The notes under the pieces are model-generated. The model was not told the origin of the DNA. It ran no database searches and saw only the letters and a program-made list of their open reading frames with translations. 64,000 nucleotides of DNA, from the NCBI RefSeq assembly GCF_001048695.1, contig NZ_CVRB01000005.1:1-64000 (forward strand), in the 5' to 3' direction. The position numbers were made by a program, and so were the translations under genes. This DNA is from Neobacillus massiliamazoniensis. GTDB lineage: Bacteria > Bacillota > Bacilli > Bacillales > Cytobacillaceae. This document shows positions 28,020 through 37,586 of the stretch, in pieces; positions within the stretch are counted from its first letter, which is position 1, and every line of letters begins with the position of its first letter.

Positions 28020-28358
28020 CTAATTCACGACCTTCACCCTAACAATACTATCGAATGACACTCGCTCAACCCCTCCTAGCATTACCTCAATCCGCAGCTC
28101 ATGCGTAATAGGATCAACGTAATGAATGCGGCCAGTAATATCCAAAGTAAAGCCGTCATCCCAAACTGTTAGCTTTACCGAATGGTCGTACTCCATTGCG
28201 TAAATAATCCGCAGGTCGAATTCTTCCGCCTCATGTTCGTCAATGATTGGCTTAGCTTGCCGTTCAGTATATCGCCAAAAATCCCGCTGAGTTTTCGCTA
28301 GTTCTGGCAATTGAAATGCGGCTTGCCATTTCATCATTCCTCGATCTCTAATCGCCAT
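28020..28358 (-). CDS. YolD-like family protein
   Basis: 112 aa starting MAIRDRGMMKWQAAFQLPELAK, with AAAGGAGGCG before the ATG. RDRGMMKWQAAFQLPE and the later DDGFTLDITGRIHYVDPITHELRI are the YolD blocks. YolD proteins are small Bacillus proteins often coded next to UvrX/Y-family polymerase genes and linked to the DNA-damage response; here no polymerase gene is near. Base composition is near 46% GC. Confidence 0.9.
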   Translation of the reverse strand: MAIRDRGMMKWQAAFQLPELAKTQRDFWRYTERQAKPIIDEHEAEEFDLRIIYAMEYDHSVKLTVWDDGFTLDITGRIHYVDPITHELRIEVMLGGVERVSFDSIVRVKVVN

Positions 28359-28414
28359 ATAATCGCCTCCTTTATGATTATTATACACGAACAAACGTTC
28401 CGTATGTAATTAAA

Positions 28415-28480
28415 AGAAAAAGACCACTTTTTGACGGCCTTGAGTTCTGCTTATTCCATTAAAGCACAATAAGAAATTAA
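28415..28480. repeat. hairpin module, reduced
   Basis: AAAAGACCACTTTTTGACGG, TTCCATTAAAGCACAATAAG: remains of a right and a left end. Confidence 0.4.
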
Positions 28481-28591
28481 TTGTACTGCTTTTCAATAGT
28501 TCAAATAAAATAGACTAAAACACAAATCAATTCTTCCAGAGAGAGGTGCAGGTGTTTCTTTACCTATACACATTCGTCTGTTCAGTCTCCC

Positions 28592-29032
28592 TTAGCGCCA
28601 CCGTTCTCCGCGATTCTTCAGGTAGTGTGCAAACACATAGCGCCAAGGTATGATGAATGGAAAAATAACGACTATCAAGCACTCATAGGCGACCATACTT
28701 GTTGCATCGTCCATTTGACCGGAAGACCATAGTGGGAGCGCAACGATGAACAACCAAATCGTCTTCCATAACAATTCCCACAGAAGCAAAGGTAGCATTT
28801 GGAGTGGATACCGCAGCCCCAGGATTGACAGAACTGAAAAGGATGTCAGCATGCAGGCAACCACTCCATCCATTAGTTCCCAGGGCTTATCTAGATGGAA
28901 TAAATGTTGGATTACTATCGTCCATTTCACGAGAGCGAGCCCCACGATAATTAAAAGGTACAGCGCCCTCAGTAAATAAAGACGTAACAACGACACCTCG
29001 TTTATTTTCGAAGCTTCTATGTTGGAATTCAT
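28592..29032 (-). CDS. hypothetical integral membrane protein (146 aa)
   Basis: Four helices are seen (about 18-38, 52-74, 78-98 and 108-128) and the C-terminus is basic (HYLKNRGERWR). AGAAGGAGAT precedes the ATG. I recognise no family. GC content is above that of the neighbours, which suggests separate origin. Single gene. Confidence 0.65.
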   Translation of the reverse strand: MNSNIEASKINEVSLLRLYLLRALYLLIIVGLALVKWTIVIQHLFHLDKPWELMDGVVACMLTSFSVLSILGLRYPLQMLPLLLWELLWKTIWLFIVALPLWSSGQMDDATSMVAYECLIVVIFPFIIPWRYVFAHYLKNRGERWR

Positions 29033-29169
29033 TTTTTATCTCCTTCTATTAAGAAATTGATAAAGCAAAAACAATTATACTTCTTAAACTTTATGCAATC
29101 CCCCATAAAAGATTACCTTTTTTCAATAATATAAATGGCGTGAGCAATGCGAAATGTTAGTTCTAGAGC

Positions 29170-29290
29170 AAATTTCTTCTTGAACCTGCCTCTTTAGTTT
29201 AAGTACATTTCTTCACAATCTTCTATAAGTTATTCAACAATCTGGCCCGATAAAAAAGACACGCCTTTTTATATGCGTGCCTCGATTTCG
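29170..29290 (-). repeat. hairpin modules (two linked)
   Basis: TTCTTGAACCTGCC-TCTTTAGTTTAAGTAC, TTCACAATC, then TTATTCAACAATCTGGCCCG, GACACGCC / GGCACGCATATAA-like terminator stem on the minus strand. Confidence 0.7.
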
Positions 29291-29314
29291 ATTAAAGTCT
29301 AATTTATATAGCTT

Positions 29315-30152
29315 TCAAAAATATTTACTATAAAAATCGTGTCTCAATTTGCCACTTAGCTGCGCATATATTTTTGTGGTCTCACTCTTCTCATGACCAA
29401 GTAAGCTCTGAATCACTTCAAGTGGCGCACCATTGTTAATCATATGTGTAGCATAACTGTGTCGTTTTTGATGAGGATGTATACTCTTTTTTATCCCAGC
29501 TCGATTTGATATGCCTTTGATAATATATCTCAGATTATCAATACTCATACGCCTGTTTGGCCTTCTTTCCGTAATAAACAGGAATCCTCGTCATCTCGCT
29601 CATCTAGATACCTTTTTAACCAAATGGAGCAACGGGTATTAAAGTACACTTCCCTTTCTTTATCACCTTTTCCATGCACAATAACTGAATTCGCATGAAA
29701 ATTAATATCATTACGATTTAATTTTACAACTTCCCCAATACGGCAGCCAGTAGAATACATAAATTCAAATAACGCATTCTCCATAGGAGTTTGACAAGCT
29801 TCCCTAAGATGTTCAATTTCTAATTCTGAAAGAAATTTTGGAATTCTTTTACCTAACTTTGGCTCTTTTAATTTAGTAGCTGGGTTTTTATGGATAAAGC
29901 CTTCATCATGTGTCCATTTGAATAGTGATTTAATGCAACGAACTCTATGTCCTAAACTAGAAGGTTTTAAGTGATCTCCTGCCTGTATCAGATACCCTTT
30001 TAGTTTTTCAGTAGTAAACTGGCTAATATCAATATCACCAAAAAATCGTAAAAGGGATTGTATTGAAAACAGTAGGTTTTTAATGTAAGAGGTGAATATC
30101 CTTCAATTTTTTTATCTAATTGATACTTTTCCCACGTCTCTGATAATAACAT
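29315..30152 (-). pseudogene. tyrosine recombinase (phage-integrase / XerC-D type), two frameshifts
   Basis: The start MLLSETWEKYQLDKKIEGYS is at 30152. A shift near 30070 joins to FFGDIDISQFTTEKLKGYL, and LGKRIPKFLSELEIEHL leads to the catalytic Arg in STGCRIGEVVKL and the Lys in HGKGDKERE. A second shift near 29570 joins DDEDS to LFITERRPNRRMSIDN, and HPHQKRHSYATHM, LLGHEKSETTKIYA supply the His-Arg-His and Tyr. All catalytic residues are still readable, so the decay looks recent. About 275 aa when repaired. No integron-specific segment is evident. Confidence 0.85.
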
Positions 30153-30229
30153 AAATCTTTCACTCTCCCGGAATATAAATCAATTAATCTAGTTAACATT
30201 ATGGTCAAGGAGAGTCTTTTTCATACGCG

Positions 30230-30390
30230 AGTGATTCAACAATCGAAAATGAAAATAAAGTTTCAAACCTTAGGAATCCAGGAAAAACAAGAATAAGGGC
30301 ACTTTCTTTACTATAGAAAAGCGCCCGATTGTTGAAGATCATAAAATCAATCCTGCTTAAACCAGCTCACCCGTTACTTCAATAACGCTG
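30230..30390 (-). repeat. hairpin modules
   Basis: ATTCAACAATCG (30235), then GGGCACTTTCTT / AAAGCGCCCGATTGTTGAAG at 30297-30336 (minus-strand terminator) and CAGCTCACCC-GTTACTTCAATAACG. Confidence 0.65.
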
Positions 30391-30406
30391 AGAAATGAAG
30401 CCACTC

Positions 30407-30892
30407 TCAGCTTTCACATTTGGATATAGGCAAAACTGTGGAATATTTTACTTCTCTTAAAGATAAATTAGTTTGAATTCGTGATATGCCAAGCCTATTT
30501 AACTTTCTAATATAGCTACTCAATTCCTTCCGGCCTCTAATAACTACCTTTAGGAGATAATCATATTCTCCTGTTAAACAATGACATTCTAATACTTCTG
30601 GCATAGCTTTTAAGGCATATTCCAAAACCTCCAATTGTTCAGCTTGATGAATATTCGTGCTTATGAAAACATAGCAAAGTAAATCGAACCCAAGCTTCTC
30701 TTGGTTTAAAATTGCAACTTGCCTATCGATAAACCCTTCACTTTCTAATCGTTTTATCCTTGTATGTGTGGCTGGCGGGGACAAATTAACCCGTCTTGCT
30801 AGTTCAGCATTACTTAACTGAGCATCTTTTTGCATTATATCTAAAATTTGAATATCAACATCATCTAACATTTTACTTACAAAAGATTCCAT
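30407..30892 (-). CDS. Lrp/AsnC-family regulator
   Basis: 161 aa. The HTH is DDVDIQILDIMQKDAQLSNAELARRVNLS, then PPATHTRIKRLESEG; the AsnC_trans_reg (RAM) ligand domain follows with MPEVLECHCLTGEYDYLLKV. GGGAG precedes the ATG. It is divergent from an EamA-type exporter at 31145; Lrp-type genes paired this way usually control export of an amino acid that is also the ligand. Confidence 0.92.
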   Translation of the reverse strand: MESFVSKMLDDVDIQILDIMQKDAQLSNAELARRVNLSPPATHTRIKRLESEGFIDRQVAILNQEKLGFDLLCYVFISTNIHQAEQLEVLEYALKAMPEVLECHCLTGEYDYLLKVVIRGRKELSSYIRKLNRLGISRIQTNLSLREVKYSTVLPISKCES

Positions 30893-31144
30893 GTAATCTT
30901 CTCCCTTAATAATTATTCAAAATACAGGTCTTATTTAATACCTAAACTTAATTTTATTCTTTAATATCCCAATTTTTATTTGAATTATTTCAAGTTTATA
31001 GAATTATATGAAATTCCATGTTGAAAAATCAATAAAAATGTTATGATCATTAATAAATTGATGTGAAATATTCTAAATGTCATTGTGCACAATGGCTTCT
31101 ATCTTTTTCACTATAACAATGAAAAATCAAAGGAGCTAAATGGT

Positions 31145-32104
31145 ATGGCGAATTTTTATGTTTTATTGTTGCTTTTAACAAGCTTACTATGGGGAGGAAA
31201 TTTTGTAGTTGGAAAATCTCTTGTCGGTCATGCTTCTCCGTTGACCTTGACGAGCTTAAGATGGATGATTGCTATTGTTTTCCTTATACCAATGGTATGG
31301 TTTAAAGAAAAAAGGATACTACCCTCACGAGAGGCTATTGTTCCCTTATTTTTCATGGGAATCACAGGTGTTGTTTTATTTAATCTCTTTCAATTTTTAG
31401 CATTGGAACGAACAACCTCGACTAATGTTGGATTAATTTCCACATTAAATACCATCTCGATTTCCGTTTTTTCATTTATTTTTTTAAGAGAAAGAATCAA
31501 TTTGCTACAAATATTTTCAATGATTATTTCGCTTTTGGGCGTACTTCTCGTTCTTTCCAAAGGAAAGATCGACCAATTACTGGCAGTACATTTCAATACA
31601 GGCGATTTATGGATGGTGATAGCTGTATGCGTGTGGGGAATATACTCCGTATGCAGTAGGTGGGCAATGAGAACGACATCACCGTTGATGTCTACATTGT
31701 ACTCTGGAATATTTGGACTTCTCGTTCTACTTCCATTTAATTTCTTTGATTTTACTTTTTCCAATATAAATCGTTCTTTCATACAATCTATTTTATATAC
31801 AGGTGTGATTTCCACTGTCGTTTGTATGGTATTTTGGAATATTGGCATACAGAAATTAGGTTCAACAACTTCTGGAATTTTCTTGAATTTCAATCCGGTT
31901 TTCACTGCAATTTTAGCATTTTTATTTTTACGAGAACAATTGTCATGGATACAAGGAATTGGCGGATTCATTGTGATTTTAGGATGTTTTTTATTCTCAC
32001 ACTTTAAAACAAAAGCAATCTCTCAAAACAATACCGTAAGCTCCAACTTAGCACCAAATTTTAGATGTTTGGGTTATTCCCGTAGATTATTTAAGAAAAA
32101 CTGA
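31145..32104 (+). CDS. EamA/DMT-family transporter, putative amino acid exporter
   Basis: 319 aa from ATG 31145 (AAAGGAG upstream; the ATG at 31085 has none). Ten helices in two EamA repeats: LLLLLTSLLWGGNFVVGKSL begins the first, WMVIAVCVWGIYSVCSRWAM the second, and the GSTTSGIFLNFNPVFTAILAFLFLREQLS block closes it. Divergent from the Lrp-type regulator at 30407, with a 250-bp shared control region. The substrate is inferred only from the pairing. Confidence 0.88.
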   Translation: MANFYVLLLLLTSLLWGGNFVVGKSLVGHASPLTLTSLRWMIAIVFLIPMVWFKEKRILPSREAIVPLFFMGITGVVLFNLFQFLALERTTSTNVGLISTLNTISISVFSFIFLRERINLLQIFSMIISLLGVLLVLSKGKIDQLLAVHFNTGDLWMVIAVCVWGIYSVCSRWAMRTTSPLMSTLYSGIFGLLVLLPFNFFDFTFSNINRSFIQSILYTGVISTVVCMVFWNIGIQKLGSTTSGIFLNFNPVFTAILAFLFLREQLSWIQGIGGFIVILGCFLFSHFKTKAISQNNTVSSNLAPNFRCLGYSRRLFKKN

Positions 32105-32166
32105 CCGAGTTTAAGTAAGAATCTTCAGAAGGTCTTGCCTTTAATAATTTAAGTTAAATGCGTTAT

Positions 32167-32238
32167 ACTACAACCTGGCCCAATTCATTAAGAAAAGCGC
32201 ATTTCTTGCTCCAGAAATGCGCCCGATTGCTGAAGATC
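32167..32238 (-). repeat. hairpin module, GCGCATTTCT type
   Basis: TACAACCTGGCCC, AATTCATTAAGAAAAGCGC, stem GCGCATTTCT / AGAAATGCGC with loop TGCTCC, then CCGATTGCTGAAG. The stem differs from the GCGCAATTCT modules by paired changes. Confidence 0.75.
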
Positions 32239-32431
32239 AGGGTTTTGCCATAATTTGATTACTATATTTAATTTGTGATACGGTTCCCCGCACCTGTCTA
32301 ACCAGCAGTTGTGTTGTAAATATTTGCAAAAGGTAAACCATCATGACTTATAGGGAATCATCCTCAGTTATCAGGGAATTACAGGCATCTTCACTCCACT
32401 CAATTCATCTTCTACAATATATTGAATATAG

Positions 32432-32661
32432 TCAAAAAAAATCAAAATCACCTTTTAAATAATGACATAGCAAATCCTTATTTCCTGCATAACCGGTTAA
32501 TTTCTCATTTGAACCGATTACTCTGTGACAAGGAATGACGATACTTAATTTGTTTTTCTCATTTGCACTTCCTACAGCTCTGATAGCTTTTTCATTCCCA
32601 ATGGAAACGGCGATATCCTTATAGGACCCCGTTTCCGCGTAGGGAATTTCTATTATGCTTC
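32432..32661 (-). pseudogene. remnant of an O6-methylguanine-DNA methyltransferase (Ogt)
   Basis: The minus frame reads IIEIPYAETGSYKDIAVSIG, NEKAIRAVGSANEKNKLSIV, then the acceptor motif IPCHRVIGSNEKLTGYAG and stops after KDLLCHYLKGDFDFF. The catalytic Cys motif PCHRV is kept, but the N-terminal half has no start or frame upstream of 32661. It is a fragment, not a working gene. Confidence 0.8.
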
Positions 32662-32713
32662 TCTTTCACTTTACTTAGTGCCTCACACCCTTTAGAAATA
32701 ATTGTAAAGCCTA

Positions 32714-32768
32714 TTGACGTGTAACCATGTATTAGTGTACTATTCTATTAGTACACTAATACATGGTT
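32714..32768 (+). promoter_or_regulatory. promoter with a 46-bp perfect palindrome
   Basis: TTGACG (32714-32719), an 18-bp spacer and TACTAT (32738-32743). Arms AACCATGTATTAGTGTACTA (32723-32742) and the exact inverse at 32749-32768, 6-bp centre. The -10 lies at the palindrome centre, so binding by the YtrA-type regulator would block transcription. Confidence 0.85.
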
Positions 32769-32786
32769 ATTGGAGGTTATATATAT

Positions 32787-33563
32787 ATGTTAGCTTTTCA
32801 AGGTCTATTGAAAAAGGACTTTGGCATCTCAAAATTTTGGTTTCTTTTATGGCTTATTTTCCTGGCTGTTTTTTTGCTTATACCGTTTGCACTAGAGATT
32901 TATTATCATATGCCGCTAAAAATTCTTCCTGTCGCGGTCCTAATGTTAATCGGATTTCACGCGTTTTTCTTACCGGCAATGTTATTGTCTATGCTTCGTT
33001 TGGAAGGAAAGACACAATTGTGGCTGTATAATCCGCAAAACAGTAAAGCACTATTTTTATCAAAAATGGCTGTTTGCTCTATTTATCAACTGATTGCTCA
33101 AGTGTTTTTAACAGGAGTCGGCTTAATTATTTATCAATTTTATAAAAATCATATCTATATTGAAGCGGCTGATTTGTTTATGGGAATTACAGTATTCAAT
33201 GTCGGTTTACTGTTGTTCGGTTTATATGTTTCTTGTTGGGCCATTTTCTATTGGACTGTTTACCATTCCTTAGGGAAATTTCCAGCGGTTAAAAATTGGC
33301 GCTGGCTTGTTCTTCTTCTTCTATTTTTTGTTTTTAATACCATTACAGCCCTTTTGGCTAAGATTGAATTCTTAAAAGAAATAGTGAACAAATGGAAAAT
33401 TCCTATATTGATGAATGTAAATGGTGATTACAAACGAGAAGGATGGGAAATCTATTTGAATTCCACGGATATTCCAGTGGTGGGACTTGTTATTTATGTA
33501 ATCGTAGCGTTCAGCTTATTCCTTATTTCTTGTTGGTTACTCGACAGAAAAGTTGAGGTGTAA
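32787..33563 (+). CDS. ABC transporter permease-like membrane protein (first gene of ytr-like operon)
   Basis: 258 aa from ATG 32787 (GGAGG upstream). Six to seven hydrophobic helices, starting LAFQGLLKKDFGISKFWF, with the ABC-2-like layout; the segment SMLRLEGKTQLWLYNPQN between helices is basic and polar. It opens an operon followed at 6 bp by the GntR gene. It likely forms the membrane part for the ATPase at 33937. Confidence 0.8.
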   Translation: MLAFQGLLKKDFGISKFWFLLWLIFLAVFLLIPFALEIYYHMPLKILPVAVLMLIGFHAFFLPAMLLSMLRLEGKTQLWLYNPQNSKALFLSKMAVCSIYQLIAQVFLTGVGLIIYQFYKNHIYIEAADLFMGITVFNVGLLLFGLYVSCWAIFYWTVYHSLGKFPAVKNWRWLVLLLLFFVFNTITALLAKIEFLKEIVNKWKIPILMNVNGDYKREGWEIYLNSTDIPVVGLVIYVIVAFSLFLISCWLLDRKVEV

Positions 33564-33568
33564 CAGGC

Positions 33569-33940
33569 ATGACAAAAGATTTTCAAACATCTAAACCTAT
33601 ATATATCCAAATAGCTGATCATCTATCATCCCAAATTGTAAGAGGCGAAATGAGGGCAGGAGAAAAACTGCCATCTGTCCGTGAAATGGCCATTAATTCA
33701 GGTGTCAACCCTAATACAATCCAAAGAACCTATAGTGAGATGGAGAGGATGGGAATCGTGGAAACAAAGCGGGGACAGGGGACATTTGTCACAGAAAATG
33801 AACAAGTATTAAAAGAGTTAAAAATTTGTCTACAAACCGATATTATTGATGCCTTTGTACAAAACATGAAAGAGCTGGGTTTTTCACAAGAGGAAATGGT
33901 GGAAGGCTTAGAGCAGTACTTTAGGAGGGATCAAGAGTGA
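33569..33940 (+). CDS. GntR-family regulator, YtrA subfamily
   Basis: 123 aa: a wHTH ([59 protein letters not shown]) followed by a short two-helix dimerisation tail, the size and form of YtrA. YtrA-type regulators repress their own ABC operon and respond to cell-wall-active compounds in Bacillus. The palindrome at 32723 is the likely site. It overlaps the next gene by 4 bp. Confidence 0.92.
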   Translation: MTKDFQTSKPIYIQIADHLSSQIVRGEMRAGEKLPSVREMAINSGVNPNTIQRTYSEMERMGIVETKRGQGTFVTENEQVLKELKICLQTDIIDAFVQNMKELGFSQEEMVEGLEQYFRRDQE

Positions 33941-34644
33941 CCGTTAAACTACTTAATGTTTCGAAACGGTATGGGAAAGATTTTTCATTAAAAAATGTAT
34001 CCCTTACATTTGAAACAGGGAAAATTTATGGGTTGTTAGGACCGAATGGCAGTGGAAAGTCGACGACATTAAAAATGATTGCAGGCCTGGTCTATCCTAA
34101 CAATGGAACAGTTGAAGTGGACGCTGAAGAGGTGACAAGAAAAATTTGTAAGAAAGTGGCTTATTTAACGGAACTCGATATGTTTTATCCATCCTTTACT
34201 GTGGGTAATATGATTGAATTTTATGCTTCTCAATTTTCCGATTTTGATATGGAGAAAGCTGAAAATCTTTTAATCGATATGAAACTCGATCGGGCAAAAA
34301 AAATTAAGCAATTGTCTAAGGGAAATCGCGGCAGATTAAAATTAGTTTTAGCATTATCAAGGAAAACACAGGTTTTACTATTAGATGAACCATTCTCTGG
34401 ACTTGATCCAATGGTTCGCGATTCTATTGTGAAAAGTTTATTATCATACATTAATTTTGACGAGCAAACCGTTATTATTGCCACACATGAAATCGATGAA
34501 ATTGAACCACTTTTAGATGAAGTGATTGTGATTTTTCAAGGGGATATTATCGGCCAGAAAAATGTCGAAACCCTTAGGGAAGAAGAAGGGTTATCCGTTC
34601 TGGAATGGTTTAAATCCACGATGGTACAAATGGAGGGGAATTGA
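33937..34644 (+). CDS. ABC transporter ATP-binding protein (YtrB-like)
   Basis: 235 aa starting with GTG overlapping the previous stop. Walker A is GPNGSGKST (about 35-43), the signature is [11 protein letters not shown] (a degenerate LSGGQ) at about 127, Walker B LLLDEPF is at about 148 and the switch His at 185 (ATHE). The degenerate signature (SKGNRG) is usual in YtrB-type ATPases. It probably pairs with the first permease (32787). Confidence 0.92.
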   Translation: MTVKLLNVSKRYGKDFSLKNVSLTFETGKIYGLLGPNGSGKSTTLKMIAGLVYPNNGTVEVDAEEVTRKICKKVAYLTELDMFYPSFTVGNMIEFYASQFSDFDMEKAENLLIDMKLDRAKKIKQLSKGNRGRLKLVLALSRKTQVLLLDEPFSGLDPMVRDSIVKSLLSYINFDEQTVIIATHEIDEIEPLLDEVIVIFQGDIIGQKNVETLREEEGLSVLEWFKSTMVQMEGN

Positions 34645-35556
34645 ATGAGTAGTCCAGTTTTAGAATTGAAGAAAGTTTCAAAGGTAATTAAAGGGAAAAA
34701 GATCATTGATGATTTAAGCTTCGCCATTGAAGAAGGAGAAGTATTTGGCTTTTTAGGGCCAAATGGTGCAGGGAAAACAACGACCATCCGCATGATGGTA
34801 GGCTTAATGGGGATCACTTCCGGTGAAATTTTGATTTGCGGTAAGAGTGTGGAAAAAGAATTTGAGGAAGCAATTAGGAATATTGGTGGGATTGTTGAAA
34901 ATCCCGAGTTATATAAATTCCTAACCGGGTATCAAAATTTGATGCAATATGCCCGAATGGTAAAGGGAGTTTCTAAGCAAAAAATAGAGGAAGTTGTAGA
35001 GTTTGTCGGCTTAAAGGATCGGATTCACGATAAAGTGAAAACCTACTCCCTTGGAATGAGACAGCGTTTAGGGTTAGCTCAAAGTCTGCTCCATGATCCA
35101 AAGGTGATGATTCTGGATGAACCAACTAATGGCCTTGACCCAGCCGGGATTAGAGAGATTCGTGATCATTTGAAAAAATTAACGAAAGAAAAAGGGATGT
35201 CCGTTATCGTCTCCAGTCATCTATTGTCTGAAATGGAAATGATGTGTGACCGAATTGCGATTATTCAAAATGGAAAGCTCATTGATATTCAAAAGGTCCA
35301 TGATACGCAGGAAAGTAAACAGAAATATTTCTTTGAAGTGGATATAAAAAATATCGCGATCCTTAAGAGTCAAGGTATTTCGTATGAAAAAGTGGACAAT
35401 GGGATCGCCATAGAGATGGAAAAAGACGAGGTACCAAATATGATTCAATTGTTAATCGAAAAAGGGATCCGCATTTTTGAAGTAAAACCAATTGCTAAAT
35501 CGTTAGAAGATCGTTTCTTAGAAGTCACAACACAGGGGGAAAAGCTTCATGCCTAA
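34645..35556 (+). CDS. ABC transporter ATP-binding protein (BcrA-type)
   Basis: 303 aa; its ATG follows the previous stop directly. Walker A GPNGAGKTT is at about 40, signature YSLGMRQRLG at about 135, Walker B MILDEPTNGLDP and the switch SSHLLSE at about 190. The C-terminal 80 residues are the extra domain of bacitracin/lantibiotic-type exporters. It overlaps its permease gene by 8 bp. Confidence 0.92.
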   Translation: MSSPVLELKKVSKVIKGKKIIDDLSFAIEEGEVFGFLGPNGAGKTTTIRMMVGLMGITSGEILICGKSVEKEFEEAIRNIGGIVENPELYKFLTGYQNLMQYARMVKGVSKQKIEEVVEFVGLKDRIHDKVKTYSLGMRQRLGLAQSLLHDPKVMILDEPTNGLDPAGIREIRDHLKKLTKEKGMSVIVSSHLLSEMEMMCDRIAIIQNGKLIDIQKVHDTQESKQKYFFEVDIKNIAILKSQGISYEKVDNGIAIEMEKDEVPNMIQLLIEKGIRIFEVKPIAKSLEDRFLEVTTQGEKLHA

Positions 35557-36502
35557 ACTCATTGTTAATGAATGGATCAAAATTTTTAAACGTCCAGGCA
35601 CTTTTGTAATGATTGGTTTGCTGGTTCTTAGTGTCATTGCTACAGGGGTTCTAACCAAGGTATATAGCAATAACAAACAAACTGCTAATCATCAGTGGGA
35701 ACAACAGGTAAAGCAAGAAATTAAGGAGTATCAAAAACAAATAAAGGAACTTCCGTCCACATCCGTAAATGTTAAAAAAGATTTAGAAAGAAAAGTTGCA
35801 ATTGATCAATACCGTTTGGACCATAAAATCCCTCCAACCAAAGAGACAACAGGGTGGACATTTATCAAAGACAGCTCTGCTCTTATTTCGTTTGCAGGTT
35901 TATTTACAATAATTATTGCTGCTGGTATTGTCGCAAGTGAATTTAGTTGGGGAACGGTCAAGCTACTGTTAATTCGACCTATAAAAAGATATAAAATACT
36001 ATTATCTAAATATATGACGGTTATCTTATTTGACCTTTTTATGTTGGCAATTTTATTTGCTAGTGCCGCTATTTTAGGGTTTGCTTTATTTGGAACAGGC
36101 GATGGCAATAATGTGCATCTTGCCTATTCAAATGGCAGTGTAGTGGAACAAAATATGTTCCTTTACTTAATAAAAACTTATTTATTGGCGTCCATTGATG
36201 TTATCATGATTACCACAATGGCATTTATGATATCCGCTGTATTTAGAAACAGTTCTATGGCGACTGGATTATCCATTTTCCTTTTATTTATGGGAGGAAC
36301 GATCACGTCTCTGATCGCATCCCGGTATGATTGGGCAAAATATATTTTATTTGCCAACACAGACTTAACCCAATATTTTGATGGTGTCCCATTAGTCAAA
36401 GGTATGACGGTAGGATTCTCGGTTATCATGTTGTTAATTTACTTTTTCGTCTTTCAGCTATTGGCTTTTAGGGTTTTTACCAAGAGGGATGTAGCTGCGT
36501 AA
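35549..36502 (+). CDS. ABC-2 type permease
   Basis: 317 aa. Helix 1 is at about 18-36, followed by a long extracellular polar loop (about 37-105, rich in Lys/Gln), then five helices ending in the LIYFFVFQLLAFRVF region. This is the form of BcrB/ABC-2 permeases for antimicrobial-peptide or lipid exporters. It is the last gene of the operon and is followed by a hairpin at 36519. Confidence 0.9.
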   Translation: MPKLIVNEWIKIFKRPGTFVMIGLLVLSVIATGVLTKVYSNNKQTANHQWEQQVKQEIKEYQKQIKELPSTSVNVKKDLERKVAIDQYRLDHKIPPTKETTGWTFIKDSSALISFAGLFTIIIAAGIVASEFSWGTVKLLLIRPIKRYKILLSKYMTVILFDLFMLAILFASAAILGFALFGTGDGNNVHLAYSNGSVVEQNMFLYLIKTYLLASIDVIMITTMAFMISAVFRNSSMATGLSIFLLFMGGTITSLIASRYDWAKYILFANTDLTQYFDGVPLVKGMTVGFSVIMLLIYFFVFQLLAFRVFTKRDVAA

Positions 36503-36518
36503 ACAGAAAAGTCATTTG

Positions 36519-36546
36519 GAGGAGCATTCATATAGAAATGCTCCTC
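36519..36546 (+). terminator. hairpin after the ABC operon
   Basis: GAGGAGCATT / AATGCTCCTC perfect stem, 8-base loop; the following T tract is weak (ATTTGTAT). Confidence 0.6.
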
Positions 36547-36655
36547 ATTTGTATATCACTTACGTTCACTTCAGCCTTCGATTATCTGTAAATGTTAAAA
36601 TAAATACCGCCTCTATTTATGGTAAGGTTCCCCACTATTAATGCTAAATTACTTC

Positions 36656-36875
36656 CTCAACAATCTGGCCCGATTGTGGAACTATAGGTATTTTCCCAGA
36701 TAGCCCCTCAACCCTCGAATCGTTTCCAACACCCTCTTAACCTTTTTTCTATCTATCATGCCATTTTTGGACTTACCTCCAATACATTAATAGCTGCTAT
36801 TATAGCAATAACACTCTCAAGTTCCACAAAAATAAGCGTTAATTCGTAAAATAAGCGTTAAGCCTTCTTGGATCA
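36656..36875. repeat. R2 repeat, copy 1 (about 220 bp)
   Basis: It starts in the hairpin arm CCTCAACAATCTGGCCCG and ends CCTTCTTGGATCA, exactly at intron B. Internal landmarks: AACCCTCGAATCGTTTCC, TTAATAGCTGCTATTATAGC and two direct copies of AAAATAAGCGTTAA. Other copies are at 55136 and 59847. Confidence 0.85.
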
Positions 36876-37562
36876 GTCGAGTAGAAAGGAACCTCTCCAC
36901 CTTACGGTAGATTGTGTTCCTCCCCCTCACAGAACCGTGCTTGCGCTATTAACGCACACGGCTCCTCCTAGTTACCATTCACAAAACCTTGCTAATCTCT
37001 TAGGATCAGATTTTGCTATTCTGCTATCCTTACTAGTTTTGTCTCCATTTATTATTCCTACCTCTGTGTGTAGTAAATGTGTCCCTAGCAAGGGCGAAAA
37101 CTGGTAGCCAGCCTTTCCTCCATCGGCATTACCCAACTTCATTGGTACTACGCTGCTATCCGACTCCCTAACATCGGCATTTGGTTTCCTTGCTTTTTAT
37201 CGCTTGTACACCATACTCTTCTAACAAGAAAAGGCCGGTAGGGTCTCCCGAGTTGCCGTATCATATCAATGTATAACGTGCCAAGGTCTCTGACTCCAGA
37301 GAGGTTTTACCCTTCTTGCCTTTAACGAAAGATAAAATGTAGCTTTCTGCTGTGCGTAAGGCATCAGCCCTCTCGATTTACTAACATTATGGAGCTCAAT
37401 CCCTTCAACCATTTGACTTTCGGCCCGCCACCTAACTGTCTACGCTTAAAGACTAAAGTTACCTTTAGCCCTCCAAGACTCGCTACGAGCGAATGGCTAG
37501 TTCTTACTCGACGGGAATCCCACCCGCTATATGATACGACCTAAGCTCGGCCGCACACGCAC
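36876..37562 (-). mobile_element. group II intron, ORF-deleted derivative, copy B (687 nt)
   Basis: Minus-strand start GTGCGTGTGCGGCC at 37562, end CTACTCGAC at 36876. Domain V at 36932-36964 is identical to copy A. Relative to copy A it keeps about 200 extra bases, including a relic of the reverse transcriptase start (METKLVRIAE at 37048, then a stop). The 5' exon is TACACTAACTGG; the 3' exon is TGATCCAAGAAGG, the end of R2. Again it sits between hairpin motifs. Confidence 0.85.
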
Positions 37563-37586
37563 CCAGTTAGTGTATAAGGAAGATTA

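Noticed and set aside
31390-31971. 193-aa minus-strand ORF
   Set aside because: Antisense shadow of the EamA transporter gene, which has a good start and family match.
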